A DNA stretch of 64,000 nucleotides from assembly GCA_020064725.1 (NCBI GenBank), contig JAGTWJ010000007.1:806001-870000 (forward strand), in the 5' to 3' direction. Of this stretch, positions 13,559 through 23,316 are shown in pieces (the first letter of the stretch is position 1; each line of letters opens with the position of its first letter). The position numbers and the translations under genes were made by a program. This stretch comes from Drechslerella dactyloides (lineage: Eukaryota > Ascomycota > Orbiliomycetes > Orbiliales > Orbiliaceae). The notes below the pieces were generated by a model that saw nothing but the letters and a program-made list of their open reading frames with translations, searched no databases and was not told the DNA's origin.

Positions 13559-14033
13559 CTAGAGATCCTCGTGATCCAATGCGCTTCCAAAGAAACATGC
13601 ACCGCAGGCATAGGTAGAACAGGTAATCTTTTTCCCCGTATTATCAAAAGCGATTTCACGGCAGAGGAGTACGAACACCACACATTGGGTTTCCGTCTGA
13701 GTCGGCTGTATACAAGCCGGGTGGGGAGGTGGAGTATTGCTTGAGCCACAGCATTCGCAGATTTGTTTCTTGCCTGTCCAGCAAGGGGCACCATTTCCTA
13801 AGAATTTCTGTTCACTAACCCGTCCGCGTAACTAACGAGGCTAAATTTTATATACCTGAATTGGAGAAGTGCCCGGTTCCTCTGCACTTGCGTCCGTAAT
13901 TCGTCGCGGGGCAGTCAGAGTTGCAGAACGGCGCCGTACCTTCCCAGTATTTGATACAGCCTTGAGCAATCACCTGCTCGAGGACGCCGGATGCGAAGAG
14001 AAAAACAACAGTACCCAAACCCAAAAACTTCAT
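13559..14033 (-). CDS. Small secreted cysteine-rich protein (two exons)
   Basis: Spliced model: exon 1 14033-13856, intron 13855-13798 (58 bp, GTATAT...CTTAG), exon 2 13797-13559. The total of 417 nt encodes 138 aa in one frame. The start is the Met opening a clear signal peptide (MKFLGLGTVVFLFASGVLEQ, cleavage probably after VIA or IAQ). An upstream in-frame Met at 14120 would put about 29 residues before the signal and is less likely. The mature part has about 13 cysteines, with CIKYWEGTAPFC, DCP, APCWTGKKQICECC and STYACGACFF. A WEGTAPFC...CWTG.K..C pattern recurs in small secreted proteins of plant- and insect-associated ascomycetes; I recall it as a pattern, not a named family. The intron joins exactly between FSNSG and GNGAPCW, which supports the model. 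It lies between transposon fragments, a common setting for effectors. No function can be assigned. Confidence 0.72.
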
Positions 14034-14439
14034 TTTCGAGATACAACTAAAAATATTGATATATTGAAAAACAAGAATATTTAAAGGTTTAAGTTCCAAA
14101 CCAAACAAACTTGCCAACAAGAACCAAACGTATACTCCCTGTCATCCTGTAAATGCGGAGACTTCCACACCACTGCAAATCCTTAAGACCATTGGATATA
14201 ATTTGACACCACCCAACTACCCCGCTTTCAATAACATGGGTGACCAAAATCTTATCTGGTTTCACCCTCCTCTTCCCGTATTGGGTCAGATAATGTCGAC
14301 CTTAGCGTGTTCACAAGTGAACATACCTCCTGGGTCCGGCCCTTAAGAGGAATCATACTATAAGGGCCTTAATAAATCCAGTCCCGCCTGAGAGAACATT
14401 TCAGAACGGGGACGCTCGGCAGGAGCCTCGCTGCCTCTT

Positions 14440-14504
14440 GGTCCTCGTGTACGGGATTCAGGTCTGTACAGGAAATTCGGGTGCTGAGCTGTTATTCCAT
14501 AACA
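14440..14504 (+). repeat. LTR-A terminal fragment
   Basis: Contains GGGTGCTGAGCTGTTATTCC and ends ATAACA, the LTR-A 3' terminus. The rest of the repeat is absent. Confidence 0.75.
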
Positions 14505-15969
14505 CCTTTGAATTGATCAAATTTAGCCATATTGTAATAATAAGCCTCACTATCAACCTCCCGACTGATATTTTTATCCTTTGAAAATATAATCCTCACC
14601 TTTATGAGTATTGCAAAAGTCTAAGGTATTATCTTATCGCCGTAGTTCGCTCTGGCCTTCCTATGCCCAGGGAACATGGGCATACACCGGCTCCAGCGCG
14701 CTCAGAAATGCAAAAAAGAAATGTAGCAATACCTATTTGACAAAACTTCGTAAAGTTAATCCTGTTGCGGCCGGTCTTCGAAGAACAATCACCGCCTGAT
14801 GTATCCATATATTTGCTATTTTTTATAAGAGTAATTGGACTAATCCCAATTAGACCATACTATATGTCAAACGGTCTGCCACGCGAATATACGGAAATAG
14901 CGGAATTTGCCGCAAATTGACCCGTTGAACGGGAACCCTGCTTATACAAGGAGCGTGTGGTCCAAATAAGCTCTCTTCTCCGAAGTATGGCCGCAGCCTT
15001 CTGGACAAGCCGGAAAATTTTTTTAACCGAAACCAGTTTCACCTTCCTAATCTTTGTTAACTAAAAATTTGATATACGTGCCCTGTTTAATAAGTACTAA
15101 AACCCGCCTCTCAACTGTCAGAATGGAAGGCTCGCTCTAGCCACACTATTAGGCGCCACACAATGTGGCTGATGAGCGAAGATCCTGACACATGCGTTCC
15201 TTGGCTTCTTGCTGATAAACAGGATCTTGATTTCATGCCATGTATATAAATATGAGCGCGCTCGCTCATGCGCGCTGATTAACAAGATTAAGATATTATA
15301 TTATGTTGACATAGAGGTGATGGATTTAAACAAACACTTCGCAAACCCGACCTATGCCGTGTATCTGGATAAAGGGTAATCAAGGGAGGCTGGGATACTA
15401 CAACCATCGAAGAAAAAGGCCCGAGCGCCGGAGATCCATGCCCGAATTGTCCCCCTGTGGCAATGCCCCAGTCGACCGACATGGTAAATCTTCGTCTCGA
15501 ATGGATTGCGGAGACCTCCAGGTGATAGAAATTGTGCACGAGCGTATTGCAGAGACACCGTAATTCGAGACTTCAGGGAGTATGAACCTGGGAGCCTCGG
15601 ATAGGTTGGGCGGGCAGGGAATTCGGGGGGTTTTGATATCATGCCACTTGCGCATCTGCAGGATGCGCGGTCCTCAGCTACTGATGAAGCACTCTGGAGA
15701 AAGCGCACGGAATATTCCGAAGGAACCGAAAATAATTTCCTGAGGTATGGTCTCCCCGCTCCATCTTGCTCTTTCTACAGTCGAGATTCGAATTAATAAA
15801 GTTTGTATCCGATCGAAGGCACAAAAAAGTCTGAGTGGACTGACAGGCTGTTGATTCATTCAGCCAAAACTCAATCGCTGCAACCACTCGCAGAACTCAA
15901 CGCCAATGTCGCTAATAACACCATTTGGCACGGACTGTGCAACGGCAACCCAGTGAGGCCAATATTCGC
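14505..15969. other. GC-balanced region, no gene assigned
   Basis: Overlapping medium ORFs occur on both strands (for example 15352-15708 minus, 118 aa, and 15354-15563 plus), but none shows a recognisable domain and the frames keep shifting. This could be a decayed gene. Confidence 0.4.
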
Positions 15970-17064
15970 TAACGTAAGTCACCACCAAACGAAAATCACC
16001 ACCTTGGCGAAAAACACCCCAAATCTCGCTTGGTTTTGCCCCTGAACAACTTAGACCTTTACACTTCACAAGGTCACAACTTTGCGAGTATACACCCAAT
16101 CCTATCCAGAACACCCAGATTTTATAGCAGGAGACCTAAACTAACAGCGTATACGCTTTATATATAGGTACTAGGCCTATTGCCACCGTTATTAGCGAAA
16201 AACCGCCAGTTTACGACTCTGGTTCTTGTTACACTTCGGCCCTGAACCGGGTCGAACGCACTTCACTCTGAAGTCCCTGACTCTCAGTCGCTACTGTACG
16301 GGTTCTTAATGGAGGGAGATAGGCATGTGCTGAGTACAATAGTAACTGTTGAAATAGAGTGTGTAACAACGATAGTAAATAGGCTGGCTATTGAGATACT
16401 ATAGTCTTGAAGTTGACCGATGGTTCTCAAGAGAGAAGCCATCAATCAAGGGTGAAGCAGGCTGGTTAAATACATGATGGTGCTTCATACAATGTTAGGT
16501 GCTCGCCTGCTCGCATGTGCGGCCATGCGAGCGAGTCACGTGATACATGGGTGCTGTATGGCTGGTTTTGAGGTAAACAAACATTATTTGCGTGATATCT
16601 CAAGGTGCGGTCATATAGGACTGGGAACGATGTAGCATAAAGCAAGGTACAGGTATTTGTGCTGTCCTAGACCGTGGGTCTATGACAGTTCTAAGATACA
16701 AAACAGTTATACGCTTATAATTCTATAACCGCTTGCCCAGTTGCTCTGAAACTCGAATATATATAAGATTATAGCTTATTATATGTCTGGGGATATCAAT
16801 ATTGTATATTTACTATATAATTTTTTGCTGTTGTCGCTGTTAGAAGGCTGTGTTGTAGGACTCTTTATATATTAGGCTGTTATGCTGCCAAAATTTTAAA
16901 TAATGCCTTGAAACTTATAAATAGGCAGGTTCCATATATAAATAATGAGTGTGAATTTTTGTAATTTTTTCTATAAGGATTTGGCTATGCTATAAGCAAT
17001 CGGTTTCGTCCACTCTTTCGTTTTCGCGTTGGTGGTGATTTTCGTTTGGTGGTGACTTACGTTA
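15970..17064. repeat. Pair of perfect 34-bp inverted repeats enclosing an LTR-A fragment
   Basis: The 34 bases at 15970-16003 (starting TAACGTAAGTCACCACC) are the exact complement of 17031-17064 (ending GACTTACGTTA). Each arm also holds an internal repeat of the CACCACC block. A 1.1 kb span with perfect inverted ends suggests a non-autonomous DNA transposon, later hit by LTR-A. No transposase is visible inside and no clear target duplication was found. Confidence 0.6.
16227..16570 (+). repeat. LTR-A, 5' part only
   Basis: Starts TGTTACACTTCGGCCC and follows LTR-A through AGAGAAGCCATCAATCAA. It then has the GCTCGCCTGCTCGCATG variant shared with the copy at 22230, ending near CACGTGATACATGGGTGC. 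The 3' terminus is missing. Confidence 0.8.
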
Positions 17065-17279
17065 ATGTGCATCATATAAAATGGGCTGGGGAACCAACGC
17101 TGCGTAAACCAATATGTGACTTTTTTGTATTATATAATCAACACCATATATAGATTCAAGAGCAGTACGCCCGTGTGTTGGCAATTACTTAGAGACTTAA
17201 GTACGTATTGCTTACAAATTCCTTGCTCACCATCGCCACCAACCGAAAAAATTCGACCCATCGCAATGAGCACAGAGCG

Positions 17280-18025
17280 ATGGCGCTCCACGAGACGTTG
17301 TCAGACTCCGAATTAGCGCGGCTATGTTATCAACCGGATAGGAACCTGCTCTGTGGCCACGTCGTTAAGATATCGGATGAAGCTGTAATCAAATTTGGGC
17401 CACTGAGGCCAGAAGAAGCGGAGAACCTCCGGTTCGCTCGAGCAATTTTAGACCCCGACAAAGTATACGTTCCGCGCCTCTATCGATTCTTCGAATACCA
17501 GAAGACACATTACTTGGTTATGGAGTATATCCGTGGTGATCCGGTATCGGCCTCAGAGTATGAACATCTTGCGGAAAGAGTGGGCGACATACTCAAACAT
17601 TTCCACAATATATCTGGCACGGTTCCAGGTTCCCTTGGTGGAGGCATCTCCTGTGGTGCGTGGTGGCGAAGCGACTATCCGGACTTTCGCACCACGGAAC
17701 AATTGGAAGACTGGGTCAACGAAGGCTTGGGACCGGCTTAGGTGTATCATTCGGAAAATGTGACTTAGTTCTTTGCCACCTAGACTTAGCACCCCGAAAC
17801 ATTATCGAAATGCCCAATGGATCACTTTGTATTCTTGATTGGGAGTCCGCTGGCTACTACCCCAGATTCTTTGAAGCCGCAGCCCTACTGATGACGAACA
17901 TGCACACGACCAAATTCGAAAAGATTCTGTTGGACCGGCTTCGGTGTGATCTTGAGACGGACGAAAGCAGGATGGCAGATGTTGTTGCCGAGGCCTGGAA
18001 CCGAAGCGACTACAAATACTTGTAA
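17280..18025 (+). pseudogene. APH-type phosphotransferase (kinase-like) with one frameshift
   Basis: The two frames together give about 245 aa of the fungal aminoglycoside-phosphotransferase/choline-kinase-like fold. The N-lobe is read from ATG 17280: VVKISDEAVIKFG with its Lys, then YLVMEYIRGDPVS as the hinge. The C-lobe lies in another frame (about 17740-18025): VLCHLDLAPRNIIEMP, the Brenner HxDxxxxN catalytic loop, and LCILDWESAGYYPRF, which holds the metal-binding Asp. The shift falls at about 17735-17745, just before GVSFGKCDLVLCHLD. No credible intron (only 27 bp available) can bridge it. Otherwise length and motif order are normal for fungal APH-like proteins, whose substrates are mostly unknown. 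Either a single-base indel has inactivated it or the base is a sequencing error. The upstream region (16.8-17.27 kb) carries one arm of the 34-bp inverted repeat. Confidence 0.75.
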
Positions 18026-19010
18026 GGCCAAACGTCTTGCGGTTCGATGATGTCTTGTATCGAACGCATCTCGCAATCGCTGCTGACCAGGTATGCGCTA
18101 TGCCACTAGCAAACCGACCGAGATATCCAATGCCACAAAATTCGATATACAAGCGTACATGAAAACGAACGGCTTGACGCCGCCTAGGATTTTACCCCCA
18201 GCGCCTTGGATACCGCCGCCCCATTTGGTACCTCGCATTGGATAATTTTTGAGTTGAATCCATGCCTTACAGTATAAATACAATCCGAATGTAAATTATG
18301 CGTGTTACAATAATATATATGCTTTTTGGGCACACCGTCTCTTAGAAACGGGCACGGAGTCTCTCCTAACAGTCGGTCACATGGATGGGCGGGAGTTGAT
18401 GGCAGAGATGCGTGAGTTGCTAAGCTTGAATGAACAGAATTCGCCCTCATTGTGAATGAGTGGCAGCTTTAACGAGCGCAGCTCTCTTCTTCCCTTTCGA
18501 TAGCGATAGCGGTGCCAATGGGACCTTCGAAGTGAGCTTCGCTTCGTAGTCGTCTTCAGTTCTATCAAAATCTCGGGGTACTTTCGGCCCTTCCAGCGTA
18601 TCAGACTTGGAGCGAACTTCGATAGTCGCCGTATCGCCCACACGATGGTGCGCTTTGGCACAAATTCACAAACCTTCGACCCAGAATTTGACATTGATCT
18701 GGTAGGTCAGGGACCCTTCCCTCGATGACGAGCTCAGCGATGGCGGTGTTCAAGGCGGTGTCTTCAAAGCTCAAGGACCTACGATAACACCAGATCTGTT
18801 CAATCAAACATATCTACAAACAGCGCTGTAGTATGTATTGTTATACCCCACATGATCAGCGTGACTTTCATCCGTGCGGGAGTGCGAGTGCCACTCACTA
18901 TGGCTTCATGCATGACACACAGATATGTGCGTGTATATAAATGCTATATGTGTCTATATAACACAGGCTGAGCACACGCAACTAATATAACCATATATAT
19001 ACATACTTTA
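18026..19010. other. No gene assigned
   Basis: Minus-strand ORFs at 18377-18694, 18447-18641 and 18601-18807 overlap in different frames and may belong to one decayed gene. I recognise no domain in any frame. Confidence 0.35.
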
Positions 19011-19139
19011 TAGCGTGCAAAAGTGGACGAAAGATTATACCCTCAGTTTTCATCTTATATATAATACTGTAGGTATTTAACAGTATTATATATAAGATGA
19101 AAACTGAGGGTATAATCTTTCGTCCACTTTTGCACACCA
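19011..19139. mobile_element. Foldback MITE (perfect 56-bp hairpin)
   Basis: The arms 19015-19070 and 19080-19135 are exact complements around a 9-base loop (AGGTATTTA). Both ends read GTGCAAAAGTGGACG inward, next to TA dinucleotides (19009-19010 and 19140-19141), consistent with the TA target duplication of Tc1/mariner. The terminus resembles that of the mariner element at 53302 (GCCAAAAGTGTACATAA). A non-autonomous element is the simplest reading. Transcribed through, it would form a near-perfect hairpin RNA. Confidence 0.75.
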
Positions 19140-20169
19140 TATACTTAAATACCTGTTCAGCACAAGAATACCTATGTGACGCACTATCTTGAGCACAGCA
19201 ATACTCACATGGCACACTATCTTCAATACAACAATACTTATAGACCATTTACCTATATACTCACAAAACCAGAGCACCTCAACCCACAACAGTTCTCTAA
19301 TGCCTAATAAAAGTCAAAACATTATTAACATCGGATTCACTATCACCCTCACTAAGCTCAATACCACACACAATACCAATATCATCCTTGTCCTCCCGTA
19401 ACCTTCATCCATGGACAGAGGGTCAGAACCTCCGTCATCATCTTGTTGTCATCAAATTGCTCCTTAGTTTTACTGTCAACAGTATTAAGCATATTGAACT
19501 AGGTTGTGGATATCCTGGACTATCAATATGGGCGGCTTGGAAGGCGATAGGGTCAACCAATTGAATTGGGAACGCGGCAGGCCCGCCTGGAGGTTGGTCT
19601 GCGCGCAGGACGATGGGATTATTTTGGGAGCCTCTGACCGGTAGGGCTGCTGTATTAGCTGGTGGAACGAGATAGTAACGGGTCGCTGAATAACAATCTG
19701 TGGAGCGGCAGTTGGCGGAGGAAGTGCCAGTGGAAGAGGTATTGGAGGGAGGGTAGTTACTCTGCCTACTAAATTAACTGTAAGCGGGCTGTGTAATAGT
19801 TACCTTTTTGTCAAATGCGACTGTAGAGGTGTACGGCAAACGATATGGACCACCTTTTGTACCATAATTAAACAAGTTGCTATTGCATATGCAGAAGCAG
19901 TCATATACAAGAGGCAGCTATTGCCGGATCATGACTCTGCTAATGAGGGAGGCTGGTAACGAGCTTAATAAGCTCGCTACGCCTTAATCCCCCTCTCTCA
20001 GAGCCCTCTCTAGAACACAATCAAGAGATCTCAACTTCCTCTAGAAGAGACCTACATACCGCTGTGGTAGATACATACTAATCAGCGTCTGCAATTACAC
20101 AAGTCTAAAAATAAAAATACCTAATTCCATAAAAAACAAAAAGAAATAAAAAAGAGATAAAAAAAAAAT
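19140..20169. other. Intergenic, no gene recognised
   Basis: The part at 19150-19270 holds two or three degenerate copies of a roughly 40-base unit (AGCACAGCAATACTCACATGG-like). The remainder has no ORF with recognisable content and becomes A-rich before the LTR-A fragment at 20170. Confidence 0.4.
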
Positions 20170-20214
20170 TGTTATGGGATAACAGCTCAGCACCCGAATA
20201 TCCTGCATAGACCC
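20170..20214 (-). repeat. LTR-A terminal fragment
   Basis: Begins TGTTATGGGATAACAGCTCA, the complement of the LTR-A 3' end, and stops after about 45 bases at the start of the next LTR-A copy. Confidence 0.75.
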
Positions 20215-20218
20215 ATAT

Positions 20219-20844
20219 CGCTACACTTCAACCCTGGTCCGGGCTAAACGCACTTCACTCTGAAGTCTCCGACTCTCAGTTGCTACTGTACGGGGTTCTT
20301 AATGGAGGGAGATAAGTATATACTGAGTACAATAGTGGCTGTGGAATAGAGTGTGTAACAACAATAGTGAATAGGCTGGCTATTGGGATACTATAGTTTT
20401 TAAGTTGACCAATGGTTCTCAAGAGAGAAGCCATTAATTAAGGGTGAAGTAGGCTGGTTAAATATATGATGTCTGATATATGGTTGTATAGGGATGTGTT
20501 GATGTGTTGTGCTCAGTGCTCACCTCGCCCGGTGCTCACCTCGCCTGGTGCTCACCTCGCCTGGTGCTCAGCTGAGCGCACTGAGCACTGAGCGCTCACG
20601 TGACCAATCGCGAGCGGCTCTGCTCAGTGAGAAAGGTAATAGAGTTATCTTCCATGTGGCGGTGCCTCAGGTGCAGGTCCTGGTTCTATGTAGGGTTATC
20701 CTACATAGACGTGCGTCCTGTATAGGAGCCCAATCCACATGGTGCATGAGTACCATGTTATTGCGTACTTCATGTGGGTTGGATGCTGGTAAGGGAATAT
20801 GGTTGGTACAGGATATTCGGGTGCTGAGCTGTTATCCCATAACA
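20219..20844 (+). repeat. LTR-A copy, near full length
   Basis: Runs from a slightly mutated start (CTACACTTCAACCC) to GCTGTTATCCCATAACA. It carries the shared AGAGAAGCCATTAATTAA segment, the CTCACGTGACC motif and the CTATGTAGG...CCTACATAG block. It faces the minus-strand copy at 20890 tail to tail. Confidence 0.85.
20516..20571. repeat. 16-bp tandem repeat inside LTR-A
   Basis: Three consecutive 16-base units (GTGCTCACCTCGCCYG) plus a half unit lie inside the LTR-A copy, followed by GAGC/GCTC palindromes. The neighbouring inverted copy has related but fewer units near 21240-21280, so the array varies in copy number between copies. Confidence 0.8.
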
Positions 20845-20889
20845 CTTAGAGTAAAGTGCGTTCAACCCGGTTCTGGGCCGAAGTGTAAC
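20845..20889 (-). repeat. LTR-A 5'-end fragment
   Basis: About 45 bases complementary to the LTR-A start (CCGGTTCTGGGCCGAAGTG, then TAAC) are wedged exactly between two inverted LTR-A copies. Confidence 0.75.
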
Positions 20890-21570
20890 TGTTATGGAAT
20901 AACAGCTCAGCACCCGAATATCCTGCATAGGCCATATTCCCTTACCGACATCCAACCCACATGGAACATACAATAACATGGTATCTATACACCATGTGGA
21001 ATGGACTCCTATACGGGATGCACGTCTATGTAGACTTGCTCTGTGCAAGACCACCAACCTACATGGTATGCCCAACTACACAGATGACAGGACTACACAG
21101 ACTACAGGACTATGTGGAACCCTGGACTATGCAGAAGGACACCGCCACAAAAGAATATTACTTCTATTATCCTTCTCCAGGCACAGAGGCTGTCCCGATG
21201 ACTCACGATCACGTGAGTGCTCAGCGCTCAGTGTGCTCAGCACTCAGCTGAGCGCTGAGCGAGGTGAGCACTGAGCACAACACCACAACACATCTTTACT
21301 ATTCTATATATCAGACATCATGTATTTAACCAGGCTTATTCCATCAGTTAATTAATAATTTCCCCTTGGACTTCATCAGTCAACACCTAAACCTTAGTAT
21401 CTCAATAACCAGCCTATTTACTATTATTATTACACACTCTATTCCAACAATTACTATTATACTCAATATATACTTATCTCCCCCCATTAAGAACCCCATA
21501 CAATAGCGACTAAGAGTCAGAGACTTCAGAGTGAAGTGCGTTCGACCCGGTCCTGGGCCGAAGTGTAACA
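20890..21570 (-). repeat. LTR-A copy, full length, inverted
   Basis: Starts TGTTATGGAATAACAGCTCA and ends GGGCCGAAGTGTAACA, so both LTR-A termini are present on the minus strand. It is the best preserved full copy in the window. Confidence 0.85.
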
Positions 21571-22229
21571 CCTAGAGCTTGGATAAATAGTCTAAATTAA
21601 TGTTAAAACCCATTATAAATTGGATATTTGTACAGCTGTTTGTTAAGGGCTGAAATTTTGGCGTTTGTAGGGTGTATTTATGGTGCTAAATTTGATGGCT
21701 AATTCTATGGATCTAAATTTGGATTAGCGCCTTACAGAGAATATTTATAGAAGTATATTCTAGATTTATTGGAACTGATATATTATGTAGAATAATATTG
21801 TAAAATATATTTTTAGTAAAGGCTATTTTATGAGGTGTATTTATAGGGTCAAGGTATTGGTTATAAATGATAATAAGTAGGGTTGGCTAACTTTTACTAG
21901 TGGATAGTTTTATCAAAAACTTAAATTATAGGTAACTATATATAGTTAATGGTATATGTATTGTACACATAATGTATGTATGTTCATGGGTGTACAGGCA
22001 TGTTATTGTGGGTATATTTATAGATAGTAAAGCTTAATAATAAATTGCTAGTTTAATTGCTTTTTTTAAATTTGCAGGTGTTATGAATTTCTTAATTAGA
22101 AAGGAGGTAGATATAACTTTGTAAGGGGGATATTATTTTATCAAAAAAGTTAGGTTAGATCTTAGGAGCTGGCTTTCCATCCACTAATTTTGATCAGTTT
22201 CGGTTCTAACTACTTATTTGTTATTTTAA
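21571..22229. other. AT-rich, no gene seen
   Basis: No ORF and no recognisable motif between two LTR-A copies. Confidence 0.5.
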
Positions 22230-22929
22230 TGTTACACCTTGGCCGGACCTATCCTGCCAAGCACGTATTCCACTTCCACGTCTGACTCTCAATCTAAGAT
22301 ATCTGGGTTCTCAGATCAGGAAGCATGTACGTCGCGAGATATCAAAGACTGTTGATAGAGTGTGTAACAACAATAGGATTTCGTAACTAGAAGATCGAAT
22401 TGTATTTGGGTGAGTTGACTGATGAAGAACTAACACTTCATCAGTCCTAACGATAGTCTTATATACATGATGCTTCATACAATGGTCGGTGGTGATCGCA
22501 TTGATCGCATATGTCTTTTGCTCGCGTGCTCGGTAGGTCGCTTGCTCGTATGCTCGCATATCACGTGACACATGGGTGCCGCAAGATAAATTGCTAAATC
22601 GAGGACTGAGCAGTTGTGCAATTGTAGCGAATGTATTATATTGCCAAGACACGGAAACAAATACGTGGTAGCATTTCAAGCAGATTCGAGACAGAAAACT
22701 GATGATGATCTACAAATTAATTTAATCATATTAAATTAATTAATAGATTGATTGATAATATACAGTATACACATCGATAAACAGATCGGTAAACGGGTCG
22801 CTTGCTGTGGTTTGGTACAACTCAGCGCTGAGTTTTGCAGCGCATACATCGTAACGTCCTGCAGTCCGCTAATGTTCAAATCTCGTTCGAACACTCTAGA
22901 TTATCCTATATATGTGTTATCCCGTAACA
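22230..22929 (+). repeat. LTR-A variant, full length and diverged
   Basis: Begins TGTTACACCTTGGCC and ends GTGTTATCCCGTAACA (700 bp). Between these, only landmarks such as TAGAGTGTGTAACAACAATAG and the CACGTGACACATGGGTGC segment (shared with 16227-16570) match the other copies. It is a separate subfamily. Confidence 0.7.
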
Positions 22930-23316
22930 GGTAAAATACGGGGAGATTGGGAAGATTAATCGAGTTCCTCTCATTACTCGTCTCCCTGAGTAGCATATTG
23001 ACGAAGTTCTTTAGCCTATAATGTTGATGTGTAAATAAGTTATTTGTGTTAACTGGTGGGGTTCTAAGCTAGGCTATCTGCATGGTAATTTCTCGCTGTA
23101 TATATGCTAAGGTGCTCGTCTGCTCGTGAGCACTTTTGTTAGTCACTAGGAACGATGAGAGTAGATTCCTCATCGGTCAACTCATACCATATGCGATAAC
23201 CTCATATCAACTATATCTTGTTACACTCTTCTATCATACAGTTATCATTAGTAACTGTCCTACATATCCTCCCATACTGAGTACTAGTGACGACTGAGAA
23301 GACAGGCGTAGAAGTA
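22930..23316. other. Short intergenic stretch, 3' flank of the large minus-strand gene
   Basis: No ORF or repeat recognised. It probably contains the 3' UTR and polyadenylation region of the gene ending at 23317. Confidence 0.4.

Noticed and set aside
22496..22560. GATCGCATTGATCGCAT and GCTCG-rich palindromic patches as an origin or attachment site
   Set aside because: The same patches occur in another LTR-A copy (16500-16560), so they are part of the repeat.
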